In this document: piece by piece, positions 1-11,160 of the stretch
How the letters are laid out: each line of letters begins with the position of its first letter
How positions within the stretch are numbered: the first letter of the stretch is position 1
Source of the DNA: Atkinsonella hypoxylon
Taxonomy: Eukaryota; Ascomycota; Sordariomycetes; Hypocreales; Clavicipitaceae
NCBI GenBank assembly: GCA_000729835.1
Contig: JFHB01000051.1
Location: 1 to 64,000 of the forward strand
Length of the DNA stretch: 64,000 bases
Direction: 5' to 3'
Position numbers and translations under genes: made by a program
The notes under the pieces: model-generated
Seen by the model: the letters and a program-made list of their open reading frames with translations, nothing else
What the model was told of the DNA's origin: nothing
Databases searched by the model: none

Positions 1-1
1 G

Positions 2-1354
2 CCTGGTCAACAGAGCACATCCACCAATACTGTTCCTGGCAGTGACACTACCACTGCCAACACCATGCCCAACCAACAGTCCACTCCTTCAGCTCCTGGA
101 ACAACCAGCCTGCCTGGGCAACAAAGCACTCTTGCCACCACCATTAGCACCCAGACTACTACCTTCATCACTACCTACGATACCACCTCCACTGTCTTTA
201 CTACTTCCACTAAGACTATTACTAGTTGCGGTCCTACTGTCCCCGAGTGTCCTGGTAAGACTGGAACTCACATTGTCACTGTTACTATCCCTGTAAGCAC
301 CACCATCTGCCCTGTTACCGAAACACGCACTCGGACCCAGGCCGTCTCTACTACTGTTTCTGCCATCCAGTCTGGCCAACAGAGCACTCCTGCTACCACC
401 GTTCGCACTCAGACTACTACCTTTATCACAACCTACGATACCACCTCCACTGTCTTTGCTACTTCCACCAAGACTATTATCAGTTGCGGTCCTACTGTCC
501 CCGAGTGTCCTGGTAAGACTGGAAGTCACGTTGTCACTGTCACTGTTCCAGTGAGCACCACTATCTGCCCTGTTACCGAAACACGAACTCGGACTCAAGC
601 CGTTCCTACCACTGTTGTCCTTCCCTCTAGCTTCAAGACTGGGGGCGACGTCAAGCCCACTGATGAGAAGCCCTCTCCTACCGGCCAAAGTCCTAAACCC
701 ACTCAGCCCCCTCCCTGCCCTTCCGTTGTCCCTAGATGTCTCAACACTTTCCTCCAGCTCAAGTCGAAGTGTAAGGACAACACAGATGCTGGGTGCTATT
801 GTCCCAACAAGGAGTTCGTCGATACTATCTTCAACTGTATTTACGCTCACGGTGAGGACGACAACATCATCTCCGAGGCCATCGCGTTTTTCCAGGGTAT
901 TTGCGGACCGTATATCCCCCAGAATCCCTGCATTGTCACTGGTGCCAAGCCCATCACTGAGATTATCACTGTCACTGGCACCCCTCGCATCACCTCTGTT
1001 CCTTACACCACCATTGTCTATGCCACTACCGATGTAGGCCAGTCTACTACTCAGATTGTTTCTTTAGAGGCTACTATCCCTAACATTGCTATGCCTCCTC
1101 ATACTGGAAGTCAACCGACTCAGCCTGCTGCTGCACAGCCTGCTGCTTCAGGGCCTGCTGCTTCACAGCCTGTTGCTTCAGAGCCTGTTGCTACCCCGTC
1201 TGAGCCTGCCGGTCAGCCTGGCACCCCCCCTGGCACCGCTGGCACTGGTGTCAACCCCAATGTCCCTACCAGCTCCTTGCCCGTGACTGCTGGTGCTGGA
1301 CGCGCTGGTGCTGGTATGCTTGTTGCTGCCGTCGCCTTCATGGCTGCCCTGTAA
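2..1354 (+). CDS. CFEM-domain, GPI-anchored cell-wall protein (5' partial)
   Basis: The frame is already open at the window edge, so the start codon and signal peptide lie upstream; the in-frame ATG at 65 is internal. The visible part is a long Ser/Thr-rich stretch holding two near-identical blocks of about 80 residues, each with CGPTVPECPGKTG and STTICPVTETRTRTQ. A Cys-rich segment follows near 710-930 with a CFEM-like spacing (CPSVVPRC, then C, then GCYC, then C and C). Next is a Pro/Ala/Gln-rich stalk with short repeats of the SEPVA/SQPVA type. The hydrophobic C-terminus (GAGMLVAAVAFMAAL) fits a GPI signal. CFEM proteins sit in fungal walls or membranes and some bind haem. Oddities: the CFEM is distal to the repeats rather than N-terminal, and one of the eight usual cysteines appears to be missing after the FNC cysteine. 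Family call is good; function is inference. Confidence 0.85.
   Translation, partial: PGQQSTSTNTVPGSDTTTANTMPNQQSTPSAPGTTSLPGQQSTLATTISTQTTTFITTYDTTSTVFTTSTKTITSCGPTVPECPGKTGTHIVTVTIPVSTTICPVTETRTRTQAVSTTVSAIQSGQQSTPATTVRTQTTTFITTYDTTSTVFATSTKTIISCGPTVPECPGKTGSHVVTVTVPVSTTICPVTETRTRTQAVPTTVVLPSSFKTGGDVKPTDEKPSPTGQSPKPTQPPPCPSVVPRCLNTFLQLKSKCKDNTDAGCYCPNKEFVDTIFNCIYAHGEDDNIISEAIAFFQGICGPYIPQNPCIVTGAKPITEIITVTGTPRITSVPYTTIVYATTDVGQSTTQIVSLEATIPNIAMPPHTGSQPTQPAAAQPAASGPAASQPVASEPVATPSEPAGQPGTPPGTAGTGVNPNVPTSSLPVTAGAGRAGAGMLVAAVAFMAAL
118..613 (+). repeat. Two tandem in-frame coding repeats in the CFEM wall protein
   Basis: Blocks at roughly 118-365 and 373-613 are about 90 percent alike by eye at DNA level and encode the same Thr-rich unit with two paired cysteines. 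Intragenic repeats of this kind expand and contract in fungal adhesins. Preceding PGQQST-like spacers suggest that more repeat material lies upstream of the window. Confidence 0.85.
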
Positions 1355-2257
1355 CAAGGATTTGAGGTTAATGAGCCGGTAAATCGCCGATAATCTTGGG
1401 AGGTCGGTTTCATTTTCTCTGGGGGCAAGCGCACATATTGACTAAGGACTATTTATTGTCTTTTCTGATTTTAGAATAATACCAATGCATGCCGCGCAAA
1501 AGCTCAGGGATCAAAGAGGCGCTCGAGGCAAGACCCTTTTGTTACGCCTCATACCATTCTATACGATCCTTACGAAATGTACGTGGACAATCGGGGAAAT
1601 TCAAGACTCGCGCAAAATAGTCTGTGTTTGCGGGAGACGAGTCTGGGGATGACCTGATGGTACCATGTGGAAACCAGTTAATAAAGGACTGGAATTTTGT
1701 AATAATAATATCACCCTTTTGAGTCCAATCTTCTGCTCCTGTAATTGTGTGATGTTGCATAATTAATTCATGTCCTTGGTTGGGGTGGGGATGCCTCCGT
1801 TCTCACTGTTACTACGATGGTACTGAGTACTGTAGAAGATGGTTGAACTCGACATTCAAACAGGCGGAGTCTGAAGCCAAACGACGCCGAAGCGAGTGAG
1901 AATAATGTGGGCTTTTCAGTCGAACTCAAATCCGACAGTCAGATTTGTGTCAGTTACGGCTCCAGGCTTGAAAGTATAGCCGGGTCGCGCAGTGCTGTTC
2001 ACCGCAGGGTAAATGAAGGCTTTATTCCGTATGCTAGCCAGTACAGCCCAAATGAGGATGTATCATTCATTATTGTAGTAAAGAGGCTAGAATGACAGTC
2101 TAAAGCACGTTCCTCTCATTTTCTCTCCACACGCTCACCAGATCACGAACAAAACGCACCTCTCCATGAAATCGCATAATTCGATGCTTCAAGGGCAGAT
2201 AGAGAAAAAATAAAAAAAAAATAAAAAAAATAACGTTATCAACAGGGTAAATCCCTC
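1355..2257. other. Convergent intergenic region
   Basis: Lies between the 3' ends of the CFEM gene and the CoA-ligase gene. It holds an A-rich stretch at about 2203-2231, likely close to the 3' ends. Short ORFs here show no recognisable protein character. Nothing else seen. Confidence 0.6.
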
Positions 2258-4634
2258 TTAAAGCTTCGCACCACTCTCCTTCCGCCTCTGACGCTCCTTA
2301 TCCTTGAGCAACCTGCGCAGAATCTTCCCGCTGGGACTCTTGGGAATGGCGTCGACGAACTCGACTCCGCCGTTGAGCCACTTGTGTTTGGCCTTGTGGT
2401 CCTGCACGTGCTTGAGGATGGCGCTGGTGATTTCCTCATCGGACTTGCCTTTTGCATCGTTGGATTTGGTCACGTATGCTTTTGGCACTTCGCCGGCGCG
2501 GGGGTCGGGGACGGGGATGACGGCGCAGTCGGAGACGAAGGGGTGGGAGAGCAGGTGGGCTTCTAGTTCGGCGGGGGCGACTTGGTGGCCCTGGGCGAGG
2601 GGAAAATTAGTTATTGTTTTTTTTTGTGAAAAAAAAAGGGGGGGGAGGGGAGGGGGTTCAGTTGTATTTTCTTTTGTATGGGTTTCGTATGGTTATTTTT
2701 TTTTTTTTTTTTTGGAGGGGGTAAAGCCAATTTTGGCAGGGGTGGATAAAGGGCTTTGTGAAAGAGGCATTTGCGCGGGGAGGGAGGTGTTGGGCAACGG
2801 TTGTATCAGTACCTTTACTTTGATAAGTTCCTTGATTCGATCCGTAATGATAAAGTGCTCGGTTCCCTTGGGGGATTTGCGAACGAGGACTTCGTCGCCG
2901 GTGCGGAGCCAACGTCCGTCTTCGTGCCATACGAACGTCTCGGCGTTGGCTTTCTCGTTGTGCAGGTAGCCTAGAGCGACGGAGGGAGATTGGTAGAACA
3001 GCTCGCCGCGGGTTTCGTACGCGGTGACCTCTTTCCCTTCGGCGTCGATCACCTTGGCCTTTGTGCCTGAGATGAGACAGCCGGAAGAGCCGCCTAGTCG
3101 GTCGATTTCGCATGTTGTGATTATCGTGGGGGCTGCCTCCGTCATACCTGTTGTCGGGAAGGACCAATCAGTACATCCAGGGTTCTGTCTCTCTCGTCGT
3201 TGAACAGAAACAAAAGACGGGATATTATTGCAGGCAGGTTTCTTACCGTAGCCTTGACCAATATGCCAGTTCGGCCAGACTGCGAGTAGGGCGTCGACGA
3301 CCTCTGTTCCGAGCGGCGCGGCACCACAGTAAACCCATCGCACGCTACTCAGGTCATACTTGGAGACCTTCTCCACGTTGGTAGCGAGATAGATGAGCAT
3401 GGGCGGCACGACAGAAAGCTGGTTGATCTTGTACTTCTGGATGGCGCCCAGGAAGGTCTCGGGCTCGAATTTCGGCAGAACGATGATTTGGTCGCCGCGG
3501 TAGTGGGCTAGGAGCGAGACCAGCGTGAGGCCGTAGATGTGGCTGAAGGGGAGAACACCCAGGTTGACATGCGTCTTGAAGCCGAGTTCCTTGCGGGCTA
3601 GGTCGTCGACGAGTCGGACTTGGATGATGTTTGCTATGATGTTGAAGTGCGACAGCATGACGGCTTTCTATCCCATACAAAGAAAGAGCGCTCAGTTTGA
3701 AAAGCTTTCGGGCCATTTGACGAGAGAGGGGGGGGGAGAGCGGATGGATTCTTACAGGCAGCCCGGATGTACCGCTCGAATAGCACAGGTACGCCGTCTG
3801 TCTGGCACCCTGTCCCTTGATCCATCGCAGCGGCGGCAGCGGCGGGAGATTCTGTCCCTCCTCAATCAGGTCCTCTATCGTCAGGAACCTCGCGTCCGAG
3901 CGGGTATTAGGCACGGGGAGGAGGAAGATGCGGTCGCGCGGAATGCCCGCCGCCTCAGCAGCCGCCAGAGCATTGTCCAAGAGGGCAACACACGTGAAGA
4001 GCGCCCGGGCGCCAGACGATCGGAGCTGGTGCGCGAGTTCCTGGTGAGAATACGCCGCGCTGGCGGGCGTGACGATGCCTGACAGACGGTGGATGGAGAG
4101 GGTAAAGGGGATGTAATCGATCTGGCGGGCAAAACCCCTTGTTAATATCTTTGTCCGACGCCCTCTCGAAAGCTTATACGATTCATGGAGGTGGGATGTG
4201 TGTGGTTTTTTTGGTCTCGCCTTGCCAAGGGGAAAAGATGTCTTGACCCGATTGGTCTGCCGGAAGATAAGCTGGCTTACCGTATTCAGGGAATACAAAC
4301 AGACGACCCTGTCCCATTCCGTGCCCTCATGCGGGCTGAACCCCAACCTCTTTGCGACGCCTCGGGCCAGCAAATCCGTCCGTGTCACGACTTCAGCGGC
4401 GCTCCGGGTCTTGCCTGTGAGGCCGCATGTGAAAGGGTGTCTGGATTCAGCGAAGGGGTACCGACCGTACTGGGGGTCATGAATGAATGCCTCGACGGTG
4501 ATGGAATCGGGAATCTCTACAGAGCGAAAAGGAAAAAAAAAAAAACCTGTCAGCTTGGCCCCTTTCATCGCATAGTTGGAAAAGCAGTGCGAACCTGGAA
4601 GCGCGGGCGCCGTGGGCGGAGGGAGAAACACCAT
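2258..4634 (-). CDS. 4-coumarate-CoA-ligase-like acyl-CoA synthetase, peroxisomal
   Basis: ANL-superfamily enzyme: activates a carboxylic acid to the acyl-AMP and then the CoA thioester. Predicted exons (minus strand): 4634-4595, 4516-4281, 4121-3756, 3667-3247, 3147-2813, 2590-2258, giving 576 residues. All introns are GT..AG. Motifs in order: MVFLPPP start typical of fungal 4CL-like proteins; P-loop YSSGTSGLPK created across the fourth exon junction; GQGYGMTEAAPT; YCGAAPLG; RTGDE; TDRIKELIKVKGHQVAPAELE; PKSPSGKILRR with the catalytic lysine. The protein ends in AKL, a type-1 peroxisomal targeting signal, so the substrate may be a fatty or aromatic acid handled in peroxisomes. An alternative first donor at 4547 keeps the frame and adds 16 residues. 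Homopolymer tracts lie inside introns. Substrate cannot be told from sequence. Confidence 0.9.
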
Positions 4635-5597
4635 CGTGACGAGGTCTCGGCTTGGAAAAAGCTGGCTTGGACAGGGCAGAACGAACAGCTGAGATGCGTA
4701 CGAATCTCATGGAGAGATAGGAAAGGTGAAAAAAAAGGGAAAAAAAAAAAAAAAAAAAATGACAAGCGCAAGGTACTGCCACGCCCCTGAATACATAGTT
4801 AGCGCGACCACGAGAATGTTATACGAGATTGGCGAACGCTACCTTTGTTACCGACGCCTCTACCGGGAGCGGACACCCGTCCGTGTAGGTATTTTCGGAA
4901 AACTTGCCTTAGGTACTGCAGGTTTTTATCACGCGCAGCTGGAGTTTGGAATGGGATCTGCCTAGTTCTAGTTCCACGTTGAGGTTATTCGGCAAAACTT
5001 TGCCTGCCGTTTGGCTCCGCTCTGACGATCGCGAATCATGCGCCTTTCTCCTGGCTCCACTTCCGCCGTTAGAGCGGCCAATTTCAACCTTGTCTGTTCC
5101 TTGTCTGTTCCACCGGATGGAACCACCTGACGCCACCGGATGGGGAACGAGATCGGAGTCGCATACTCAGGACCAATTGAGACGAAGATAGAGCCGATAT
5201 ATCCGGCTGGTGGTCAAATTGCGGAGGACCAATCACTGTTTACTCTTCGCATCTCCTCCGGAATCCGGCGTAATAGCCACCAAATACTTCATGCTATAAA
5301 CAGCACAAGCATGGCCGCCGTGAGGGAGGGCGGGCTTTTTTTTTTTTTTTTTGGAACTCGCGGCAAAAGAACATGGTAAGGACTATCGACGGTCGTCACC
5401 ATCTGGCACGAAGTTGATGGTCACCTTCAATCTTAGTAGTTCCCATTCTTGCGGCAATTTTCATTTGAAACTTTTATCGTATGCTAGTATTCGTCTCTTG
5501 TGGGTATCATATACTGTTTTGTATGGTTAGCAAATGTGCTGGTTAGGGATGTACAACAAGCCGAAAAGTGAGTATCCCAACATCATGTACATGCTAA
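4635..5597. other. Upstream region of the CoA ligase
   Basis: Contains the probable promoter of the minus-strand ligase and the 3' flank of the protease gene. Long homopolymers occur: poly-A near 4739-4759 and poly-T near 5337-5352. No further gene seen. Confidence 0.55.
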
Positions 5598-7225
5598 TTA
5601 CAAAACATTGAAAAATGCAGCCAAAACCCACGCCATCACCAACAATCCACTAAACGCAGACGGACAAACTCCGGCGTTGTCAGCGCTGCCAGTTCTCGTC
5701 GCTGCAGGTACCGATTGTGTAGTCACGGCGCCTAAGAGGCAATCCGGGTCGAATTGGGGGCAGGATGTTACCGTGTACACGGTCGTGTATGCTCTGGTGG
5801 GTAGGACTTGTTTAGTGACCTGACTTCCTCCAGTGAAGACAGCATCGCTCTCTTTGCAATTGCCAGTGGCCAACGGAACAGCGCTCTTCCCGGATGAGAC
5901 GGCGACGATGTCATTGTTCCCACAGTTGGCTGCCTCGGCGATGTGCACCTCCTGATTGTCCCAATCAAAGATGAAGTAGCCAGCGCGCAGCACGCTGTCG
6001 CCAAGAATCTGCTGGTCGGTAGTGATGACAACACCTGCGTAGCAGCTTTGAGGTTCTCCGCCAATGTTCAGGATGAAGTCTTTGAAAGAAACGCGAATTG
6101 TCTTTTGCCCGAAGCCGAAATCGACGCTGCCTGCTGCATCTTGCATGGAACAAGGCACCTTGAAGTAGCCCTCGCTGTCAGCTTGTCCCCCCAGAGCTTG
6201 CAGGATCGGCATGGCTACTGCAGAGTGCAGTCTGCTAATGGTCGTTCCAGAGTCGAGCATAACATTGGCATCGCCAGAAGCGACCTGGGAACTGGTCGAC
6301 GAGTTCGTGGTAACGCCGATCGAAGTCAGCTCAACGGCCAAGCGATATTCATCTTTGATGCCCTTCACAATGGGGCGCTTCTCAAGGGCGCCAATGAATT
6401 TGCTCTTGTCGAAACCACCGTAGATTACAGCGCCGTAATGACTATCCGAGTGACGTATATCTAGGGCATAGACACGACTGGCAATGACACCTTCTGCGGC
6501 CATGGAGGTCAGCACTAGGCGGTACGGCTCATTAGTGTCGAAGCCGCCCTTCATGTCTGGGGCAAGGCCGAGAATGCCCTGAGACTGGCCTCTGCTTCGA
6601 GAAACCACGCCAAAGGTTTGATTGGTGATTTTGGCGCCTCCTAGGGATAAGATGTCGGTGTAGTAGACGATGGTGGCCGAAGTCTGCGTGCTCTTGTCGG
6701 ACGGGTCACCGTACTTCAATTCCTCCGTCCCAAAGGGACCGTCAATTGTCGAAGATTTTCGCGGATCGTATTTGCCGAATTTGATACACTGCTTTGCTTG
6801 CTGTTCGCTCTTGGTGTATCGACAGTCGGGGTTGACCCAGAGCTCACTTGATCCTGTATCTAGCAAGACGGTGACTTGCTGTGGAGGATCGCCAATATTG
6901 ACTAGTGCAAGAAAATACAGGAACAAGGGTCAGCACTTATAGGGCTCCTCCCAGCCCTCGTCATCCGCATGTGCTACACAACCGTGTTGTACCATAACTC
7001 ACCATCTGTGGCGTAGAAAAAGTCCATGTTATACAGCTTGTCCTCGAATGCCTTGACAGCTCGTTTGGGGCCGGCCGGCCGCTGGACCGTGGCAATGGGT
7101 ACGGAAATATAACCATGACCTTTTACGGCATCGGAGAAGCTATTCACGGAAACCTCGCCAGCCGCAACCAGGGAGTCAGTGGCCAGTAGGCTCAGTGCCG
7201 TGGCACCAAACAAGAGAGGACGCAT
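5598..7225 (-). CDS. Secreted aspartic protease with GPI-type C-terminus (yapsin-like)
   Basis: Pepsin-family (A1) endopeptidase of 508 residues, two exons (7225-7003 and 6901-5598) with a 101 bp intron; the join makes ATDVNIGDPPQQ. The N-terminus MRPLLFGATALSLLATDSL is a signal peptide, followed by a short propeptide. Both catalytic aspartates are present: DTGSSELWV near residue 89 and DSGTTISRL near residue 291. A Ser/Thr-rich tail and a final hydrophobic stretch (LLVMAWVLAAFFNVL) fit a GPI anchor, as in yapsins and fungal OpsB/CtsD-type proteases. Likely acts at the cell surface or wall on secreted proteins. No truncation seen. Exact specificity is unknown. Confidence 0.9.
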
Positions 7226-8040
7226 GCTGTGGCCTGACTACGAGGACTCGAGAGCAACCAGCCTAGCCAGAAGCGACTTTTCGCAGAGCGGGCAGGTTCA
7301 GGGAGGCAAGCCATTTTGTTGACCAGGAGCTGACGCCTTGCATCTCGGCTCATGTTGATGCCATGGATGGGGCGTCAGCCATAAGCAAAGCGCGGAGCGG
7401 GCGTGCTGATCCCCGTCTTGGGCTCTTGGGCCATGTTTGGCAAATGATCAATCAGCCTTCGGGGATAGTTAGAATACTGATTAAAAAAACAAGGCGCATT
7501 AACGCCACCAGCTCCAAGTCGGGGGCCTCTCCAGCGAACCAAAAAACAGGGCGCTAAGGCATCACGCAAACAATCGGACAACAAAGGGCGAAGGGGTTTG
7601 CTCCAGTCGTATTGTCCACATTGCCAACCAAGTCTCGTTCTTTCGTTGGCCACTGCAGCAAGCGTCATATGTACCGTGCCGTGCCGCCTTCGGGACGCAA
7701 CTCTTTTCTTGGGCGTGAAATGCTGCGGAAGTTGGTGCGATGACGACCAGGCAGGGATGGCGATTGATGAGGACGAGCAGGACGAGCAGGAGCGAGCAGG
7801 AGCAGAACCGGCAACAAACAATAGGCTGACCTCTGCACACTGGCCGAGTTCATAGCAATGCTGGTGATTTGACATACGCCAGACAATAAGAGCGGCGGGG
7901 AATTTGGTCATAAAAGCCCCGCGATGCAACGCTAACCCACCGGGGGGCAGGCAGGCAGGCATTTATTTGGGGTCGGCGCGGTCCGGCAGGCAAACAGACG
8001 AGCAAACAGTAACTGGGACTCCACAATGCTTTGTTAACTT

Positions 8041-8116
8041 GTGCCACCTGCCGCCATCTGCCGCCACTTGCCGCCACCTATCACCGCCACCTATCACCGT
8101 CACCGCCATCGCCACC
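8041..8116. repeat. Imperfect CCGCCA-rich tandem repeat
   Basis: Repeated CCGCCATCT / CCGCCACCTATCA units in non-coding DNA; a minisatellite-like tract. Confidence 0.7.
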
Positions 8117-8389
8117 ACGCGGTTTGCTTCCAGCTTTGAGAAGCTGTGGCAGCAACAAACACATTCAATCCTCTCAGCGCGAAACTGACATCAATTATTA
8201 TTCCTTGACCTTCGGCTTGCATGGCTGTTCCACAAAAAAAATCTGAGAGAAAATCGGACTACTCCGTAGGAACCGTTGCAGTTCTGGTCGTCGTGCGCAC
8301 AGTGAGTGAATTGCACCCCTCATCAGCTACGTCAACTTGGTAGATGCTGTGTCATCATCCAAGTTTGTCATGCATGCACAAGACGTGCT

Positions 8390-8421
8390 GCTTGACGCTT
8401 GACGCTTGACGCTTGACGCTT
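8390..8421. repeat. 7-bp tandem repeat (GCTTGAC)n
   Basis: Four consecutive copies of GCTTGAC plus a partial copy in non-coding DNA. Confidence 0.85.
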
Positions 8422-9820
8422 GTCAGCAGTGCTGTAGTATATCCCTTGGATCGGCGGCGTTGCAAAGACGATAGATACATGTATATATTCTTAGAATGGC
8501 TGATCACCGACTATTTTCATAGACGAGCTACCTGTAAAAAGTCATGATTCGATTCTCCCTGGCTCGGGGCTATCCCGAAGCCGGCTGCTCTTGCCTTTCC
8601 AGGTCCCCGGGTTGGCAGGCTCATGCACCCATCTTCTCACCGATGTCTCACGATCCTGACACGATCCTGATCCTACACATGACCCACATCCTCTGCCCCT
8701 CATCCTTTGCGACCATAACACTGGAATGGCCCTCCATCGCTCTTTTCAATCAAAAGGGAAACAAGCCAGGGCCAAGGGCTGCTCCAGGTTGCCCCGTGGA
8801 ACACGCACACGTTGAGCTTCTTCAGCAAGCGATCGGGTTCGGCGTCGAGATATCCCGACATTGGAAAATCTTGATCCAGTTTGCGAGCAGGGATCTTGCT
8901 TCACCGGGAAAGGGGGGCGGGCGACACTTACAAAAGATGGGTTTCAAAGACCCTAGCATCGTCGCGCTTGTCAAATCATGAGCAAAAGGAGCATGAGCTG
9001 AAAAAACATCACCAATGCTACTCTGCCGTTTCTGGCTCCCCGCAGCAGCCATGCGAGCTTCTCTGGCGGATCGGTAGCCACACCGGTCTACGGGTATAGC
9101 AAGCCGATGAGCGCTACTTGCCAACCCGAACACAGCATTGGACACTAAGAGGTAAGACATGCGATTTTGTACAAATGCGGCTCGCAATGTCTTGGGTGCT
9201 GCGGAGGGGTATTTACTAGCCCTTTCCCCGAAAAACTGTGGTCGCTGGTTTCTACGCTTCATAATAAATGAGGCTCGTACGCTTCTTTGGCGGGGACGTA
9301 CAGAGCTATTGATTCTTCAGCAGACACAAACTGCATTAAGCATTCTGCACTCTTGGACACTGCCTTAGAAAGTCGATAGGAAGACGAAAAGAGGGAAGAA
9401 GACAGACATCCAAAGAAAAGAGGGGGAGAACACGAGGAACCACGACATTCTCGTCAGAGTCTTCGACTTGTACAGCTTCAGGCACCTCCTTGCTACTCTG
9501 GAAAGCAACGACACTCTAGGCTACACGAACAGAGTCTTATACGCAGTGTGACATGAGACACGACTTTCTCGGTACCCTTAGCGAACATTACTTGCAGGAG
9601 AGGCATACGAACTTGGCCTGTCCTACCACACAACCCAGCAAGCAAGCCAGACCAAGTCTCGGTGATAGCAACTACTGCCCCTGCAGTTCTGTTGACTCTG
9701 TTTCCATCTTCATTGCGATTCTGTGACACCTTTAGGCGATTGCACGCGCCTTGGATGGCGCTAGCATCCGAAAGGCTCGCCGCCCTTGTTATGCAGTGAG
9801 ATCAACCGGACTCTGCAATC

Positions 9821-11160
9821 ATGGTATTTTGCAAAGAAGAAAACAGGGAGCTGCTCCAGTCCCTCAAGTAAGTCGCAACACATCCTTATCATTCTGCTTT
9901 CTGGTGGTTAAAGTGATGTTTCTAACCGCATCACTGCCCAGAAACTTGGTGCAAAGAGATCGGGAAGCCGGAGAACATGTTCCGGAAAATTTCGACAGCA
10001 TTCTCCAGAGCCTAGATGAGATGTCAGCAAAGAATGACGGAAGCTCGATCAGACCAGCGACTGCTGATGTGTCAGTGGTATACAGACCAGGGCGCGAAGA
10101 GTATGAGATTTTGCAAGCGTATAACTCTCTGGTTGCCGCAGGGGGGCGCCCAATTTGCCCACTGGGGGAAACGAATCACATATCTAAGGACCCTGAGAGC
10201 TATCTCGATATTTTGACACCATGGATCGGAAATGTTACCTCCGGAAGCGACCTAGACTGGAAAGGCATCTTTGACCGGCAGATTCTGAACTGGAAGCGAT
10301 TCAAAGCTTGGCAGCGAGCACAGAGAGGTGGACCAGTAGATTCTTACAACGCAAGAACGGACGAAATTTCGCCGCTTGCCGAGGAAGTCTGTCTTGAAGC
10401 TAGCGCTGGCGGCAGCGCCAAGACAAGGTTTTCGATGCATGTGGAATCAACTAGAGAACGTTTGACACACTGTGGCTTCACCAAATCCTTCAGCTTCGAT
10501 GTTGACACTGAAAGGCAGGACGACTGGACCACATGGGTTGAGTATCTGAGTTTCGAGCTTTACTGCTTCGATGATTGTTCTCGTTACTGGAAACAAGGAC
10601 AGTCGGGAAATTCTCCCATTGCCACCAAGTTCAACTGCACAGTAGGACGCGAGAATCATGGTCTTTCACAAGGTCGATCTGTTGCGTGGGGATCACTGTC
10701 GAGTGGTGCTATTTCCAAGGACAATAACAACTACCATGATGTGGATGTCGCAAGTGAGAAAATGGCCGGTAGAATCAGGAACAAACCCGCGGATTCCAAC
10801 GTCAACACTGCTCTGGCGGCGCCGAAGGAGTCTTGGACAGTGAATAATGCGCCACGGATAAGCATTGGTGAGCGTAAGATGGGTGATCAAGGGGTCAAGC
10901 TGAGTGATGCTGAGCACCACAATCTGATTCTGAAATGGGCGTTGCGTCAAGAGCCTGAGATAGCGGCCATGTGCGTCCAACGGCAGGCGGCTGGCTCGGT
11001 CGGCAAGAAAGCCATCTCGAGGCCTGAATTGCGACGTCTAAAGCGACACTGGGATGGCTCTATGTGCACTCGAGCCCCGGCGATAAGTGATGCCATGATA
11101 ACATGCGCCTCAACCGAAAATGACGTACCAGAAACGAAGAGATGTCGTGGTGGCGGGTAA
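9821..11160 (+). CDS. Fungal-specific protein of unknown function (unc44-like label)
   Basis: Predicted 421 residues from two exons, 9821-9867 and 9942-11160. I chose ATG 9821 because a strong GTAAGT donor, a CTAAC branch point and a CAG acceptor give a clean in-frame join (MVFCKEENRELLQSLKNLVQ). An unspliced reading from upstream would translate the intron. The centre carries a Trp/Tyr/Phe-rich segment, WTTWVEYLSFELYCFDDCSR, preceded by DILTPWIGN and WKRFKAWQRAQ. This resembles a family common in Hypocreales that databases often label ankyrin 2,3/unc44, although no ankyrin repeats are visible here. The C-terminal third is Lys/Arg-rich and could be nuclear. No signal peptide or membrane segment. 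Function unknown. Confidence 0.75.

Larger units (their letters stand above)
7226..9820. other. Divergent intergenic region
   Basis: 2.6 kb separating the divergent protease and the gene at 9821. It should hold both promoters. Short ORFs on both strands have no domain-like composition. Two simple tandem repeats are listed separately. A TACTCCG-type motif occurs near 8263. Confidence 0.55.

Noticed and set aside
89..850. Minus-strand 253-codon ORF opposite the CFEM gene
   Set aside because: Low-complexity antisense reading of Thr-rich repeats; no domain, and the plus strand is clearly coding.
8544..8981. 145-codon plus ORF in the spacer after the protease
   Set aside because: No family resemblance, no splice partners, composition like the surrounding non-coding DNA.
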